From Novosphingobium sp. PhB165 (GTDB lineage Bacteria; Pseudomonadota; Alphaproteobacteria; Sphingomonadales; Sphingomonadaceae): 64,000 bases of DNA. Under the pieces are notes generated by a model. That model did not search any database, was not told where the DNA came from, and saw nothing but the letters and a program-made list of their open reading frames with translations. The stretch lies in the NCBI RefSeq assembly GCF_004341845.1, contig NZ_SLVB01000005.1:186001-250000 (forward strand). The letters are read 5' to 3'. The position numbers were made by a program, and so were the translations under genes. Of this stretch, positions 1-8,761 are shown piece by piece (position 1 is the stretch's first letter; the number at the start of each line of letters is the position of its first letter).

Positions 1-31
1 GACGCGGCCTTCATCGAGTACATCACGCCCC

Positions 32-1078
32 ATGCCCCAGATCGTTCCGGTCATTCTCTGCGGCGGCAACGGTACGCGGCTGTGGCCGCGCAGCCGCGCT
101 GAACGTCCCAAGCCGTTCCTGCCCTTGGTGGGCGAGACCACGCTGTTCGAGGCAAGCCTCGCGCGCTGCCCGGCGGCGCAGGGCTTTGCCGCGCCGGTGG
201 TGGTGACGGGCACCAAGCACCTCGAACATGTCGAGGCGCAGCTGGCCGGGGCGCCGGGGGCGACCGTGATCGTCGAGCCCGCTGCGCGCAACACCGCGGC
301 CGCCATAGCGCTGGCCGCCTGCCGCCTGCCCGAGGACGCGGTGATGCTGGTCTGCCCGAGCGACCACCATATCGGCCGTCCCGAGGTCTTCGCCGATGTC
401 GCCTGCGCGGCGGCGGAACTGGCTGCGGAAGGCTGGCTGGTCTCGTTCGGCATCGAGGCGACCCGGCCCGAGACCGGCTTCGGCTATCTGAAGCGCGGCG
501 AGGCCATCGAAGGCACGCCCGGCTTCCGCACCGCCCAGTTCGTCGAGAAGCCGGACTTCGCCCGCGCGCAGGCCTTCCTTGAGGACGGCAACTATGCCTG
601 GAATGGCGGCATCTTCGCCTTCCGTGTGGGTGACTTCATGGCCGAACTCGCCGCGCACCGGCCCGCGATCGCCGCCAAAGTCCGCGAAGCGGTCGAGAAG
701 GGCGCGGCGGACGGCCACCGCTTCCACCCCGATGCGGCGACGTTTGCGGACGTCGAGAGCGATTCGGTCGACTACGCAGTGATGGAGAACACCAGTCGCG
801 CTGCGATGGTGCCTGCCGACATGGACTGGTCGGACATCGGCAACTGGCAGGCGCTGCACGACGCGCTCGACCGTGACGGCAGCGGCAATTCGGTGCGCGG
901 TGCGGGTGAGGCCGAGCTGGTCGACTGTACCAATGTGCTGGTCGACAGCGACGGGCCGCGTGTCTCGGTGATCGGGCTGTCCAACGTGGTGGTCGTGATC
1001 GACGGGAACGAGGTGCTCGTCACCACCGTTGAAGGCGTGCAGAAAGTCGGCAAGCTTTCCGGCGCCGTGAACCAGTAA
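32..1078 (+). CDS. manC: Mannose-1-phosphate guanylyltransferase (GDP-mannose pyrophosphorylase)
   Basis: Makes GDP-mannose from mannose-1-phosphate and GTP in the cytoplasm, the mannosyl donor for surface polysaccharide. The N-terminal nucleotidyltransferase signature GGNGTRLWPRSR is at residues 11-22, with the lysine of RPKPFLPL just after. The sugar-binding FVEKPD is at 170-175 and the conserved NYAWNGGIF at 187-195; DWSDIGNW lies near 265. At 348 aa it has only the pyrophosphorylase domain and lacks the C-terminal isomerase cupin of bifunctional ManC/AlgA (about 470 aa). It is followed by a phosphomannomutase-like gene and UDP-glucose dehydrogenase, so the trio supplies polysaccharide precursors. 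The 31 bases before the ATG can be read as the open tail of an upstream frame, so the operon may begin outside the window. Confidence 0.93.
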   Translation: MPQIVPVILCGGNGTRLWPRSRAERPKPFLPLVGETTLFEASLARCPAAQGFAAPVVVTGTKHLEHVEAQLAGAPGATVIVEPAARNTAAAIALAACRLPEDAVMLVCPSDHHIGRPEVFADVACAAAELAAEGWLVSFGIEATRPETGFGYLKRGEAIEGTPGFRTAQFVEKPDFARAQAFLEDGNYAWNGGIFAFRVGDFMAELAAHRPAIAAKVREAVEKGAADGHRFHPDAATFADVESDSVDYAVMENTSRAAMVPADMDWSDIGNWQALHDALDRDGSGNSVRGAGEAELVDCTNVLVDSDGPRVSVIGLSNVVVVIDGNEVLVTTVEGVQKVGKLSGAVNQ

Positions 1079-1204
1079 GCGCACCTGTTGTCCCCCGATT
1101 GCCGCGGATTCGGCGCAAAGGGGATTTTCAAGTCATGCGTCCAGTGGCAGGTGCGCGCACCAGATGGCTCCGCCAAGTGCTCCGATTACAGGGACAGACC
1201 GGAA

Positions 1205-1951
1205 ATGAAGAAACTCGTTGCCTTCGATCTCGACGGTACGCTGGCCAAGAGCAAGCAGCCGCTCACTGACGAGATGGCCGAGGCGATGGCCCGGCTGCTT
1301 CAAGTCACCGATGTCGCAGTGATCTCGGGCGGGGACTGGCCGCAGTTCGACAAGCAGGTGGCAAGCCGTCTCCCGGCCCATGCCGACTGCAAGCGCCTGT
1401 GGCTGATGCCGACCAGCGGCGCGAAGCTCTACGTCCATGGCGAAGATGGCTGGGCGTCGGTCTATGCCGAACTGTTCACCGACGAGCAGAAGCGCGAGAT
1501 CCTCGACGCCTTTGATGCCGCGCTGGCCGCCACCGGCTTCACGCCCGAGGAAACCTGGGGCGAGCGGATCGAGGATCGTGGCAGCCAGATCACGTTCTCG
1601 GCGCTGGGGCAGCAGGCTCCGCTGGAAGCCAAGGAAGTCTGGGACCCGAATTTCGCCAAGCGCAAGGTGATCCAGGCCGATCTGATGGCACGCCTGCCCG
1701 GCGTTTCGGTCAATCTCGGCGGGGCGACCTCGGTCGACGTGACGCAGCCTGGCGTCGACAAGGCCTGGGGCCTTCAGCGTCTGTCCGAGCGCGGCAATTT
1801 CACCCATGCGGAGATGCTGTTCATCGGCGATGCCATCTTCCCGGGCGGTAACGACTACCCGGCCAAGACCATGGGTCTGGATACCATCTGTGTGCGCGAT
1901 CCGGCCGATACGCTCAACGTGATTGACGCCATCGTCGCCTGCCAGAAGTAA
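1205..1951 (+). CDS. HAD-IIB phosphatase/mutase, eukaryotic-type phosphomannomutase-like
   Basis: A 248-aa HAD superfamily protein. The catalytic motif FDLDGT, with its two [12 protein letters not shown] residues 8 and 10, is at the N-terminus. SGGDW follows near residue 40, and a C-terminal GDAIFPGGNDYP block resembles the GDK-x-PGGND metal/substrate motif of PMM1/PMM2-type phosphomannomutases. Together with the preceding GDP-mannose pyrophosphorylase this suggests conversion of mannose-6-phosphate to mannose-1-phosphate. Most bacteria use the unrelated ManB/AlgC family for that step. The frame is open back to 1088, but the ATG at 1205 is preferred because the HAD core begins directly there. 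A plain sugar-phosphate phosphatase is the main alternative; family membership is firmer than the substrate. Confidence 0.82.
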   Translation: MKKLVAFDLDGTLAKSKQPLTDEMAEAMARLLQVTDVAVISGGDWPQFDKQVASRLPAHADCKRLWLMPTSGAKLYVHGEDGWASVYAELFTDEQKREILDAFDAALAATGFTPEETWGERIEDRGSQITFSALGQQAPLEAKEVWDPNFAKRKVIQADLMARLPGVSVNLGGATSVDVTQPGVDKAWGLQRLSERGNFTHAEMLFIGDAIFPGGNDYPAKTMGLDTICVRDPADTLNVIDAIVACQK

Positions 1952-2213
1952 GCGCTCGTGCATTTGGGCCGGGCGGGGGGACGGTTCCTTCGTCCGGTGC
2001 GGCGTAAGCGGCGGGCGTTTTGTGGCGCCGGACATGCCGGTCTTTCGCTTCGACTGCTGAAAATCTTCGGTTTATCCCGGAATGTGCAGTTGCAGCACTA
2101 TCTCGTTGACGCGGCCGGCCGGGCCCTCAATAGAACACATGACCCCGGGGCCGCGGGCGGCCTTGGCGCGCGCTTTCCCGTGATTGAATACACTGATAAC
2201 GTGAGTGACCTAC

Positions 2214-3380
2214 ATGAAGATCGCGGTTTTTGGCCTTGGTTATGTTGGTCTCTCCAACGCCGTGTTGCTGGCGCAGCACAATGAGGTCTTTGCCGTCGAT
2301 ATTTCGGCGGACCGGGTGGGGATGCTTGCCGCCAGAAAATCCCCGATCGCGGATCCGGAGCTTGAGACGTTCCTTGCGGAACGGTCGCTGAACCTCACGG
2401 CCACGCTGGATCAGGCGGAGGCTCTGAACGGCGCGGACTACGTCATTGTCGCCACACCCACCAATTACGATGCGGACACGAACAAGTTCGACACGTCGTC
2501 GGTCGAAGTGGTGATTCAGGCCGCGGTAAAGCTGAACCCGGCCGCGACTATCGTGGTCAAATCCACCATCCCGGTCGGCTTCGTCGACGATGTGCGCGAG
2601 CGCTATCGGACCGATCAGGTGATTTTCAGCCCCGAGTTTCTCCGGGAGGGGCGTGCCCTGCACGACAACCTCTACCCGTCCCGCATCATCGTGGGCGAAC
2701 GCTCGGAACGCGCGCGCATTTTCGCCGATCTGCTCCTTGGCGGCGCGGAGAAGAAGGACGTTGAAGTCCTCTTCACGGACACCCGCGAGGCCGAGGCGAT
2801 CAAGCTGTTCGCCAACACCTACCTCGCCATGCGGGTGGCGTTTTTCAACGAGCTGGACAGCTACGCCATCGCCGGCGGCATGGACACGCGCCAGATCATC
2901 CAGGGCGTCGGCCTCGATCCGCGCATCGGCATGCACTACAACAATCCCAGCTTCGGCTACGGCGGCTATTGCCTGCCGAAGGATACCAAGCAGCTGCTGG
3001 CGAACTATTCGGAGGTTCCGCAGAACCTCATCCGCGCGATCGTGGACGCCAATCGCACCCGGAAGGACTTCCTGGCCGACCAGATCATCGCGCGGAAGCC
3101 GAAGAAGGTCGGCGTGTTTCGGCTGGTCATGAAGGCGGGATCGGACAATTTCCGCCAGTCCTCCATCCAAGGCATCATGAAGCGCATCAAGGCCAAGGGC
3201 ATCGAGGTCGTGATCTACGAACCGGCGATGGCGGAGGAAGAATTCTACAATTCCAAAGTCGTGCGGGATCTCGATGCGTTCAAGCGCGATGTCGACGTCA
3301 TTATCGCCAATCGCATGACCGGCGAAATCGAGGACGTGATGGACAAGGTTTTCTCTCGCGACTTGTTCGGCGCGGACTGA
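2214..3380 (+). CDS. ugd: UDP-glucose 6-dehydrogenase
   Basis: Oxidises UDP-glucose to UDP-glucuronate with two NAD+, feeding exopolysaccharide or lipid glycosylation. The NAD-binding GLGYVGLS is at residues 7-14, the SPEFLREG substrate loop near 139-146, and the catalytic cysteine is C253 in [11 protein letters not shown]. At 388 aa it matches the short enterobacterial-type Ugd rather than the roughly 440-aa form usual in alphaproteobacteria. ATG 2214 is chosen over 2205 because [12 protein letters not shown] is the family start. The DNA looks somewhat less G+C-rich than its neighbours, and the upstream 260 bp hold no gene. Horizontal acquisition is possible but is an inference. Confidence 0.95.
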   Translation: MKIAVFGLGYVGLSNAVLLAQHNEVFAVDISADRVGMLAARKSPIADPELETFLAERSLNLTATLDQAEALNGADYVIVATPTNYDADTNKFDTSSVEVVIQAAVKLNPAATIVVKSTIPVGFVDDVRERYRTDQVIFSPEFLREGRALHDNLYPSRIIVGERSERARIFADLLLGGAEKKDVEVLFTDTREAEAIKLFANTYLAMRVAFFNELDSYAIAGGMDTRQIIQGVGLDPRIGMHYNNPSFGYGGYCLPKDTKQLLANYSEVPQNLIRAIVDANRTRKDFLADQIIARKPKKVGVFRLVMKAGSDNFRQSSIQGIMKRIKAKGIEVVIYEPAMAEEEFYNSKVVRDLDAFKRDVDVIIANRMTGEIEDVMDKVFSRDLFGAD

Positions 3381-3480
3381 TCTGCGGTGTGCGGGTGCGC
3401 TAGTTGGAGCGGCGGATTGCCTGCTGCGCGCCCTACAGGCTTGCGGACAGGCGCCTCGTTCTCGGCGTTTTGAGGTCGGC

Positions 3481-3723
3481 CTACAGTGATTGCGCCAAGG
3501 CGAAGACAGCCAGCGCGCCCCAGAACACCAGCGGCACGAACAGGCAGATCAACGCGCCCAGTCGCCGGCCGCACCGTTGGCCAAGGTCGTGGGCGGTTGC
3601 GAACACATCGTCGTTGTCGGCCCGGATATCCGGCCGCCGCCATGTCGGCCGCCCATCACGCGGCATGGCGAGGCTAGGCACATTGCCGTGCGGGGTCGAT
3701 CTAGCCCATCTGTGATCGTTCAT
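3481..3723 (-). CDS. Small single-pass membrane protein, unknown function
   Basis: An 80-aa frame with a hydrophilic, Arg/Asp-rich N-terminal half and a C-terminal hydrophobic segment from about residue 57 (LGALICLFVPLVFWGALAVF), so it would be tail-anchored. The ATG at 3723 is preceded by GGAG seven bases upstream, a good ribosome binding site that decides this start over the GTG three bases earlier. I do not recognise the family. Without the ribosome binding site and the membrane segment this short G+C-rich frame could be dismissed as chance, so the call is moderate. Confidence 0.5.
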   Translation of the reverse strand: MNDHRWARSTPHGNVPSLAMPRDGRPTWRRPDIRADNDDVFATAHDLGQRCGRRLGALICLFVPLVFWGALAVFALAQSL

Positions 3724-3923
3724 CACGTATCTCCGCGATAGCGATGCAACCGGTCGACTCGGTTTACGTCCCGGGGCGACAGCAGATTATCTCAACTAAT
3801 ATAGTAGAGAAAGGGAATATGAGACATGCCGAGGCCGTGGGGCGTCCGGTCGACGGTTATCGCGCGGCATCTTCCAGCCGAGAGTGGGCCGGTAAAATCT
3901 TCGGGGACTTCAGCCCGGGCCGT

Positions 3924-4652
3924 TCACGCCATCTTGGCAGCGTAGATCAGCCGGCCGGTGCCGAGGTGGTTGAATGCCTGGTTGAGCAGGCTGTCCCCCA
4001 CCGCAAGGCAGCCCTGGCTGCGGCCCAGCTTGCCGTGCGCGCCGATCATCGTCGGCTCGGCATACCAGGCGCCGTGGATGACGATGGCGCGTTCCAGCGC
4101 GTTGTCATTGGTCTGGTCGAGCCCGATCAGCCGCTGCGAGCGGCCATGGTGGCCGAAATAATAATCGCCGGTCAGGAACGCACCCTCGCTGGTGGCGTTA
4201 GAACCGGGACTGTTCGAGAAACGCTGGAGCCAGCCGGTGTGCCCCGGGTCTGAGCCGCTGCCGTGCGCGACGTGCAGCGACGCGGCCGTCCCGTTGGCAA
4301 GGTCGATAAGATGAAGCCGCGGATCCGACGAGGATACCGCGAAGTCGACAATACCGATGCGGTCGCGCTGAGCGCGACCGGCATGCCGTTCGAGCGCGGA
4401 CAGGGCGGCGGCGTAGAGTCCGGGCGCCATCGCGGGATGGAGTTCGGGAATCGTGCGGGGCGCGGCGGGGACGGTTGGCGCCACCCCGCCTATTGTCGCC
4501 GGACCCATCGGCAAAGAGCCGGGAGGAGGCGAACCGGGCACAGGAAAGCCGCCTGAACCGAGGGTTGAGGCGGATATTGCGCTGACCGCAGTCGAGGAAC
4601 TCGCCGCAAATGCCGTCGCGGCGACGATGAAGTTACGTCGGCTGAATCTCAT
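3924..4652 (-). CDS. Tat-exported murein L,D-transpeptidase-like protein (YkuD_2 type)
   Basis: A 242-aa protein with an N-terminal twin-arginine signal (FSRRNFIVAA, residues 3-12) ending near an alanine/serine-rich cleavage region around residue 28. A Pro/Gly-rich linker runs to about residue 65. The C-terminal domain has a conserved histidine (IHGAWY, H193) and the GRSQGCLAVG motif with cysteine C215, the catalytic layout of L,D-transpeptidase-like YkuD_2 proteins. These act on peptidoglycan stem peptides in the periplasm. ATG 4652 is preferred because it places the signal at the very N-terminus; the frame is open upstream to 4838. It is divergent from an HTH gene 112 bp away. The actual activity (3-3 cross-linking, anchoring or carboxypeptidase) cannot be told from sequence. 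Confidence 0.8.
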   Translation of the reverse strand: MRFSRRNFIVAATAFAASSSTAVSAISASTLGSGGFPVPGSPPPGSLPMGPATIGGVAPTVPAAPRTIPELHPAMAPGLYAAALSALERHAGRAQRDRIGIVDFAVSSSDPRLHLIDLANGTAASLHVAHGSGSDPGHTGWLQRFSNSPGSNATSEGAFLTGDYYFGHHGRSQRLIGLDQTNDNALERAIVIHGAWYAEPTMIGAHGKLGRSQGCLAVGDSLLNQAFNHLGTGRLIYAAKMA

Positions 4653-4764
4653 ATCGTCGTCCCAATAGGCCAGATTCATCGACAACGTCTTGGAGAGATT
4701 CACATAAATCGGCACAACGTGCTGTATTCGCGCCCTTGCCCCGAAAACTCCAGGAAACCCTCGC

Positions 4765-5226
4765 ATGACTGCTAGCCGATCCGGTCCGCCCACCAGCGAC
4801 GAGTATCGCAAGGCCGTTTCGGCGATTATCCGGGGCATTCAGAAAGGGCAGGGGCTGAACGACCGGCAATTGGCCGATCAACTCGGATGTTCGCCCGGCA
4901 CGATCCGCAATGCGAAGTCGGAAGCGACCAGCCTCGATCCCATCCTCCTGCTGGCGATAGAGCGGGGTTTCGGACCCGGTGCCATCGACCGATGCCTTGC
5001 GCTGGCGCAAGTGCGGGCGGTGGCGTTGCCGGAGCGGGTGATCGGCGTCGACCCGATCCTCGCGCTGGTGGAGGCGTTGCACCGACTGGTCGAGGCGCAG
5101 GCGGTGGACAGCGACGGGGGCAAGCGAATCACGCGCGCGGAACTGGGCAAGATCCTGCCCGAACTGCGGCAGGGCCGGGCCTCGCTCGATGCGCTGATTG
5201 CGCGGGCCGACGACGGCAGGAGTTGA
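4765..5226 (+). CDS. HTH DNA-binding protein, unknown regulator
   Basis: A 153-aa protein. Residues 32-52 (LNDRQLADQLGCSPGTIRNAK) look like a Cro/C1-type helix-turn-helix. The rest is predicted helical and carries no recognised ligand domain. This resembles small regulators with an XRE-like N-terminus and an alpha-helical tail. It is divergently placed from the YkuD_2 gene and 82 bp upstream of a membrane protein, so either could be its target, but no clear operator is visible. Function is unknown beyond probable DNA binding. Confidence 0.65.
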   Translation: MTASRSGPPTSDEYRKAVSAIIRGIQKGQGLNDRQLADQLGCSPGTIRNAKSEATSLDPILLLAIERGFGPGAIDRCLALAQVRAVALPERVIGVDPILALVEALHRLVEAQAVDSDGGKRITRAELGKILPELRQGRASLDALIARADDGRS

Positions 5227-5308
5227 GGCCGGGTCATGGGGCGGGACATTCTCGCCGGCTTCCCGTAAGTGACCGTGAGATTGCAGGAATTTTACGGACG
5301 CCGAGTCG

Positions 5309-5866
5309 ATGCCCGCGTTTTATCTGACATGGATCGCGGTGCTGCTTGCCGGGTTTGGCGCGCGCGATCAGGTGACCGTGGCGGGGCTCGCCCGGCGGCA
5401 GGGCGCGCGGCCCGGCGTCCTTATGGTCGCATTGGCCTGCGCGGTGCTGACGGCGGCTATCGCGGCATGGGCGGCGAGCGCGTTGCTCCTGCAGCTTCCG
5501 CCTCCGGCGCGCGCGATCTTCGCGGGGATAGCTTTGGCTTTGGCGGGCGCCGAACTCATGCTGCTCGTCCCCCGGCGTGACCCGAAGGAGCCCACGAACT
5601 CGCTGGGCGCGCTGGCGCTGGTGCTCTTCGCACAGCAACTGACCGATGCAGCGCGGTTCCTGGTCTTCGGCCTCGGCGTCGGCCTTGCTGCGCCTTATGC
5701 GGCGGGAGCGGGCGGGGCGCTCGGCGGCGCGGTTCTCGCCGGGCTCGCCTGGGCCTGCCCGCAGGCGCTGGACTTCAAGGGACTGCGCACGGTCAGGCGA
5801 GCGCTCGGCGGCGTGCTGCTCTTGGCGGCAATCGTGCTGTTTCTGCGGGAATTCTCACTGCTCTGA
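5309..5866 (+). CDS. Six-helix membrane protein, degenerate Gdt1/TMEM165-like
   Basis: A 185-aa integral membrane protein with about six hydrophobic segments in two similar halves. The first half begins with an aligned GFGARDQVTVAGLARRQG and the second with FAQQLTDAARFLVFG. The two-fold architecture and size recall the UPF0016/Gdt1 family of Mn2+/Ca2+ transporters, whose halves each carry an E-x-G-D-K/R-T motif. Here both motifs are eroded (GARDQ and QLTDA), so cation transport by the known mechanism is doubtful. Similarity is judged by eye and could be coincidental; the safe call is membrane protein of unknown function. No strong ribosome binding site is seen. Confidence 0.6.
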   Translation: MPAFYLTWIAVLLAGFGARDQVTVAGLARRQGARPGVLMVALACAVLTAAIAAWAASALLLQLPPPARAIFAGIALALAGAELMLLVPRRDPKEPTNSLGALALVLFAQQLTDAARFLVFGLGVGLAAPYAAGAGGALGGAVLAGLAWACPQALDFKGLRTVRRALGGVLLLAAIVLFLREFSLL

Positions 5867-5950
5867 TCGGAAATCGCGTTCGAAGCGGGCTTCTCTTCAT
5901 ACGTTCACCACTCTACATTCCACCACGACGGACCAACGAGGAAACCAGGC

Positions 5951-6412
5951 ATGACTTCCAAGGACGACAATTCGAAGGCCGCGCTGATCGACAGCCTGAA
6001 CGGGCTGCTGGCCGATACTTTTGCGCTCTACGTGAAGACCAAGAACTTCCACTGGCACGTCAAGGGCCCCCAGTTCCATGACCTGCACTTGCTGTTCGAT
6101 ACGCAGGCGACCGAGATTTTCGGCCTGACCGACCTGATTGCCGAACGCGTGCGCAAGCTGGGCGGCAAGACGCTGACCTCTATCGGCGCGATCGGTGCCA
6201 AGACCTCGATCGCCAATCAGGACGACACTTCGTTGGACGCGATGGCGATGGTCAAGGAACTGTTCGAGGACAATTCCGCTTATGTCGCCACGCTGAAGGC
6301 GACCAAGGAACTGGCCGGTGAGGCTGGTGACAATGCCACCGACGGCATCATCGACGACTGGACCGATCAGGCCGAACAGCGCGCCTGGTTCCTGCGCGAG
6401 ATCATTGCCTGA
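5951..6412 (+). CDS. dps: Dps ferritin-like DNA protection protein
   Basis: A 153-aa Dps. It forms a dodecamer that oxidises and stores iron with peroxide and protects DNA in starvation or oxidative stress. The interface ferroxidase residues are visible: the FHWHVKGP histidines at 34 and 36, the FHDLH region at 42-46, and D61/E65 in LTDLIAERV. The N-terminus is short with a few lysines, so DNA binding may be modest. A GAGG-containing ribosome binding site precedes ATG 5951. It appears monocistronic, 84 bp after the membrane protein. Confidence 0.95.
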   Translation: MTSKDDNSKAALIDSLNGLLADTFALYVKTKNFHWHVKGPQFHDLHLLFDTQATEIFGLTDLIAERVRKLGGKTLTSIGAIGAKTSIANQDDTSLDAMAMVKELFEDNSAYVATLKATKELAGEAGDNATDGIIDDWTDQAEQRAWFLREIIA

Positions 6413-6467
6413 TTATCGTTTTCAATGATTGCTTTTTGACAGGCATGGGGGGTGCTAGGCTCCTCCC

Positions 6468-7088
6468 ATGCCGAAGCTTGAAATCATCGAAAACGCCGAC
6501 AATGCGGTGATCGCCCAATGGTTTACCGAGCGCCTGAAAGCCGCGCTCGCCACCAGTCCTGATGACATCGCGATCACCGTTCCCGGCGGTTCCACACCAT
6601 TCCCGATCTTCGACCTTCTCGCGAAGGAGGATATTCCCTGGCACCGCATCGCGGTGTGGCCGGGTGATGATCGCATCGTCGACGAGGATCATCCTGCCAG
6701 CAATGTCGGCAAGATACGCGCCCGTCTGGAGCCGGTGGGCGCACAGATCGTCCCGCTTACGGAAGACGCGCAGCCGCCGCACTTCGCCGTGGCCTGGCTC
6801 GGCATGGGCGGGGACGGGCACATCGCCTCGCTGTTCCCCAATACCGATCCGCAGATCGACGATCCCTACGCGGTGCGCCGTCTCACGCCCGATCCGCTCC
6901 CGCCCGAGGCGCCGTTCGATCGCGTCAGCCTCACCATCCCCGCACTGACGGACAGCGACGAGATCGTTTTCGTGATTCGCGGCGACGACAAGCGGGCGAT
7001 TTTCGAGGATGCTGTGAAAGGCGGCCACGACCTGCCTGTCGCCCGGCTGCTGCGCGCGGCGCGGCACAAGGTCACCTGCTTCTGCTGA
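6468..7088 (+). CDS. pgl: 6-phosphogluconolactonase
   Basis: Hydrolyses 6-phosphogluconolactone in the oxidative pentose phosphate and Entner-Doudoroff routes. The N-terminal VPGGSTP phosphate loop is near residues 38-44 and the signature LGMGGDGHIASLFPN near 113-127; SNVGKIRARL lies between. At 206 aa it is shorter than the typical 225-245-aa enzyme, with a trimmed C-terminus, but the active-site blocks are intact. It belongs to the glucosamine-6-phosphate isomerase/6PGL superfamily, so another sugar-phosphate substrate is a minor alternative. The NUDIX gene follows at once and may overlap its end. Confidence 0.88.
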   Translation: MPKLEIIENADNAVIAQWFTERLKAALATSPDDIAITVPGGSTPFPIFDLLAKEDIPWHRIAVWPGDDRIVDEDHPASNVGKIRARLEPVGAQIVPLTEDAQPPHFAVAWLGMGGDGHIASLFPNTDPQIDDPYAVRRLTPDPLPPEAPFDRVSLTIPALTDSDEIVFVIRGDDKRAIFEDAVKGGHDLPVARLLRAARHKVTCFC

Positions 7089-7126
7089 ACTTCCTGCCCG
7101 CCGGCCTCCATCGGGCCCTCTATCGG

Positions 7127-7555
7127 GTGGCGCACCGGGCGCGGATGGTCGTGTGGTCGATCCGTCGCCCCCGGCTTGAAGGCGTGCGGGTGCTTGCGTT
7201 CGACCCGCAGGGCCGGATCCTGCTGCTGCGCCATTCCTACGGATCGGGAAAATGGATGCCGCCGGGCGGGGGGATGAACCGGGCGGAAGATCCGCTGGCG
7301 GCCGGAATGCGCGAATTCGTCGAGGAAACGAGCTGCGAGTTGCTCGGCGGCAAAGTCCTGCTGACCATCGACGAGGACCTGCAAGGGGCCAGCAACCGCG
7401 TTCATATGGTGGCGGGGCATGTCGAAGGTACGCCGCGCGCCGATGGGCGTGAGATCGTGGAAGTCGCCTTCTTCGCGCTGGATGCACTGCCAGAGGCGAT
7501 GCCGGCCGGGCTTGCCCGCAAGATCGGCGAATGGGCGCTTCAGATGGACGCCTGA
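7127..7555 (+). CDS. NUDIX hydrolase
   Basis: A NUDIX pyrophosphohydrolase. The box is recognisable as GGGMNRAEDPLAAGMREFVEE followed by TS, with the catalytic REFVEE glutamates (GX5EX7REVXEEXGU pattern). It cleaves nucleoside-diphosphate-linked compounds; the substrate is unknown. The only conventional start is GTG 7127, but the frame stays open upstream and reads FLPAGLHRALYR just before it. That looks like genuine protein, so translation may begin at a rarer codon such as CTG 7082 or 7085, overlapping the end of pgl. This suggests translational coupling. Confidence 0.8.
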   Translation: MAHRARMVVWSIRRPRLEGVRVLAFDPQGRILLLRHSYGSGKWMPPGGGMNRAEDPLAAGMREFVEETSCELLGGKVLLTIDEDLQGASNRVHMVAGHVEGTPRADGREIVEVAFFALDALPEAMPAGLARKIGEWALQMDA

Positions 7556-7571
7556 GCAGGCGGATTTCGGA

Positions 7572-8690
7572 TCAGAGCAGCGAAAGTTGGCCGCCGCGTG
7601 TTTCGCGGACCTCCTCCTCGCCGCGTTCGAGAGCGGAGAGGGTCAGGCCCATCAGCCGGATCGGCTGGGGCAGGGGCATCAGGTCTTCCAGCAGGGCATG
7701 GCCGATCGCGCCGAATTCGGCCTTGTCGGCAACGAAATGGTGCAATGACCGGGCGCGGGTGAGCGTGGTGAAATCGGCGTAGCGCAGCTTCAGCGTCACT
7801 GTGCGGCCGCGCGTGTCGGCGCGTTCGATGCGGGTCCAGACGATCTCGATGATATCGTCCATGGTCGTGCGCAGGGCATCGGCCCCGGCGATATTCTCGA
7901 AGAACGTGCGCTCTCCGCCTACCGACTTGCGCGGCCGATCGGCGCGGACCTGCCTGAGGTCCACCCCGCGCGCGGCGCGGAACAGGTATTCGGCGAAGCT
8001 GCCGAAATGGGCGCGCAGGAAGGCGAGGTCCTTCTTGGCAAGATCGGCGCCGGTCTCGATGCCCAGCCGTGCCATCTTCTCCGCGCCGCGCGGGCCCACG
8101 CCGTGGAAGCGCCGCACCGGCAGCGCGGCCACGAACTGCACGCCCTCGCCGGGGCGGATCACGCAGAGGCCGTCCGGCTTGTTCTGGTCGCTTGCCAGCT
8201 TGGCGAGGAACTTGTTGTAGGATACCCCGGCGCTGGCGGTCAGGCCGGTTTCAGCCTTGATGCGGCGGCGGATTTCCTCGGCAATGCGAGTGGCCGAGCC
8301 GATGCCTTTGAGATCTGCGGTGACATCGAGATAGGCCTCGTCGAGCGAGAGCGGCTCAACGTGGGGCGTGTAATCGAGGAAGATCGCGCGGATCTGTTCA
8401 CTGACTTGCCGGTAGACGTCGAAGCGGGCCTTCCGGAAGATCAGATCCGGGCAGAGCCGCACGGCCCGGGCCGAGGGCATGGCCGAGCGCACGCCGAACT
8501 TGCGCGCCTCGTAACTGGCGGCGGCGACCACGCCGCGCTGCGAGGAACCGCCCACCGCCACGGGTTTGCCGCGCAATGAAGGATCGTCGCGCTGTTCGAC
8601 GCTGGCGAAAAAGGCATCCATGTCGACGTGGATCACCTTGCGCAGGCCGTCGGCTTCCTCCTCCTCGCGTGCATGTTCGGGCGATGACAT
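7572..8690 (-). CDS. dinB: DNA polymerase IV (Y-family, translesion)
   Basis: A 372-aa Y-family polymerase that extends mismatched or damaged primers. Motif I VIHVDMDAFFASVEQRD is near the N-terminus and the catalytic SLDEAYLDVT (D-E pair) near residue 110. The steric-gate region precedes the YEARKFGVRSAMP block. HhH and little-finger domains follow. ATG 8690 is chosen since the upstream extension to 8768 has no family similarity and runs into a repeat. It converges on the NUDIX gene with a 16-bp gap. No LexA-type operator was recognised upstream. Confidence 0.95.
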   Translation of the reverse strand: MSSPEHAREEEEADGLRKVIHVDMDAFFASVEQRDDPSLRGKPVAVGGSSQRGVVAAASYEARKFGVRSAMPSARAVRLCPDLIFRKARFDVYRQVSEQIRAIFLDYTPHVEPLSLDEAYLDVTADLKGIGSATRIAEEIRRRIKAETGLTASAGVSYNKFLAKLASDQNKPDGLCVIRPGEGVQFVAALPVRRFHGVGPRGAEKMARLGIETGADLAKKDLAFLRAHFGSFAEYLFRAARGVDLRQVRADRPRKSVGGERTFFENIAGADALRTTMDDIIEIVWTRIERADTRGRTVTLKLRYADFTTLTRARSLHHFVADKAEFGAIGHALLEDLMPLPQPIRLMGLTLSALERGEEEVRETRGGQLSLL

Positions 8691-8761
8691 GGGCCTGTTA
8701 TAGCGGCGTGGTGGGCGGGCTCCATATGAGTCTGGCCCGATGAAATCTAATGCATCAAATT

